The notes beneath the pieces were generated by a model. It saw only the letters and a program-made list of their open reading frames with translations, made no database searches and was not told the DNA's origin. Of a DNA stretch of 32,742 nt, positions 31,950 through 32,742 are shown piece after piece. A program made the position numbers and the translations under genes. Position 1 is the first letter of the stretch, and every line of letters starts with the position of its first letter. This stretch comes from a virus, in IMG/VR virus record IMGVR_UViG_3300024256_000034, positions 1-32,742 of that record; one strand, 5' to 3'.

Positions 31950-32609
31950 ATGACGAAAAGTCTATCAGAAATAAAAGATGAGTTAGTGAATAATATTTCT
32001 CTGGCCACAACGAATGATTTAGTAAACTATTATGATATAATTTCAGGATCAAATTTTTCTGAAAAAATACAATCAAGATTCGTTAATGAAAACAAATATT
32101 TGGATAAAAAAATTCGAATGGCAATTTTTCAATTGATTAGAGAATGTTCAAAAGATCAAATAGAAATTCTTTATGAAGTTGTATTAGGCGAAGATGTTGA
32201 AACAGTTAGAACCCCAGAAAAAAAATCGTATCAGCCAAAAATAGATGCTATTATTAAAGAAATTGATAAAGAATATAATCTAAATGATTATGAATATAAT
32301 ATTTCTGTTGGTATACTATCTTTAGATATTGCTGAGACTCCTGAACATCCTTGGATGGATATCATGGATTTTATTTATGAACGCTTTATTGATGCCGAAG
32401 ATGCAAATTGAAAATATATGGGTCATAGCGGCGGTGTATTAAATTTACAACTTATTTTTGATAAAACTACAAAAGAAGAAACACAAAAAGAGATTACAGA
32501 CGATATAGAATATGATAGTTACAATGATGATATGGAAAAAACAAAGGATCTAAAAGAAAAAGATTTTAAAGATCCAAACGAACAACCAAAAGATGAGGTT
32601 AATAAATAA
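31950..32609 (+). CDS. Unknown 219-aa protein downstream of prohead protease
   Basis: ATG 31950 lies behind AAGGAATT; the gene ends at TAA 32607. One TGA Trp at 32409 joins a helical N-terminal part (SEIKDELVNNISLATTNDL, KIRMAIFQLIRECSKDQIEI) to a charged C-terminal part rich in Lys, Asp and Glu (DMEKTKDLKEKDFKDPNEQP). In T4 the scaffold gene (22) follows the protease, but no long scaffold-type coiled coil is evident, so I leave it unnamed. Confidence 0.72.
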
Positions 32610-32611
32610 TA

Positions 32612-32704
32612 ATGAAGATGTCTGAATTAAACAAATTAATTGAAAAGCAAGTAACTAAGATCTTAGATGAATATTCAAATGATCTAGCAGATGTTATTAA
32701 CTAA
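32612..32704 (+). CDS. Short 30-aa ORF, uncertain
   Basis: ATG 32612 lies two bases after the previous stop and reads MKMSELNKLIEKQVTKILDE, then YSNDLADVIN, to TAA 32702. It is helix-like, and Shine-Dalgarno support is weak. After the TAA the same frame stays open to the window end (AIDIKLSKMLLK), so this could be a true tiny gene, the start of a gene broken by TAA, or a chance ORF. Confidence 0.35.
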   Translation: MKMSELNKLIEKQVTKILDEYSNDLADVIN

Positions 32705-32742
32705 GCCATAGATATTAAATTAAGTAAAATGCTATTAAAAGA

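Noticed and set aside
1-32742. Many short standard-code ORFs separated by TGA, as if genes were broken into pseudogene pieces
   Set aside because: Fragments lie in the same frame, are separated only by TGA (not TAA, TAG or frameshifts), and the Trp readings fall on conserved positions. Recoding explains them all.
1-32742. TAG recoding to Gln (code 15) or TGA recoding to Gly (code 25)
   Set aside because: The primase (16608) and glycosyltransferase (21707) genes end at TAG where their domains end. TGA sites match conserved Trp, not Gly.

Overview
The window is a dense, single-strand (all +) block of a large, AT-rich T4-like (contractile-tailed, Caudoviricetes) phage genome that reads TGA as tryptophan (genetic code 4). 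With the standard code almost every long gene breaks at TGA. With TGA=Trp the fragments join, frame-perfect, into full-length proteins. TGA falls at Trp positions typical of well-known families: the terminase nuclease domain, the CxWxC of the primase zinc ribbon, and WDLVSDPS of the prohead protease. All 25 complete genes end in TAA or TAG and none ends in TGA. The host could be a code-4 bacterium (Mollicutes-like), or a standard-code host in which the phage brings its own reassignment machinery. No suppressor tRNA is visible here.

Layout. (1) 1-14755: virion and tail or baseplate genes. They are a tailspike-like protein with two beta-helix units (cut at the left edge), a 396-aa unknown, a 1665-aa giant structural protein, and six smaller structural genes, at least three of which share a C-terminal TYIxxxxLYxxxxxLA motif. 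(2) 14784-19717: DNA metabolism. This holds a RuvC-like resolvase, a 363-bp gap with two identical 62-bp structured repeats, a DnaG-type primase, and a single 1032-aa polypeptide joining an Mre11/SbcD-like nuclease (T4 gp47) to a Rad50/SbcC-like ATPase (T4 gp46). (3) 19768-23130: a phage ribosomal protein bS21 homologue, a small Ig-like protein, a glycosyltransferase, and three small genes, one with a SWIM-like zinc finger. (4) 23131-32742: the T4-type packaging and head module. It holds the large terminase (gp17-like), a portal (gp20-like) interrupted by a 411-aa HNH intein with unusual splice-junction residues, a nucleotidyltransferase-domain protein, two unknowns, the prohead protease (gp21-like), and two further small genes.

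The genes serve head assembly and packaging (terminase, portal, protease), tail and host recognition (tailspike, giant protein, paralogous array, possibly the glycosyltransferase), genome replication and recombination (primase, resolvase, Mre11-Rad50 fusion) and possible translation takeover (bS21). The most unusual items are the Mre11-Rad50 fusion, the Pro1 portal intein, the tandem 62-bp repeats before the primase, and recoding that extends into replication genes.
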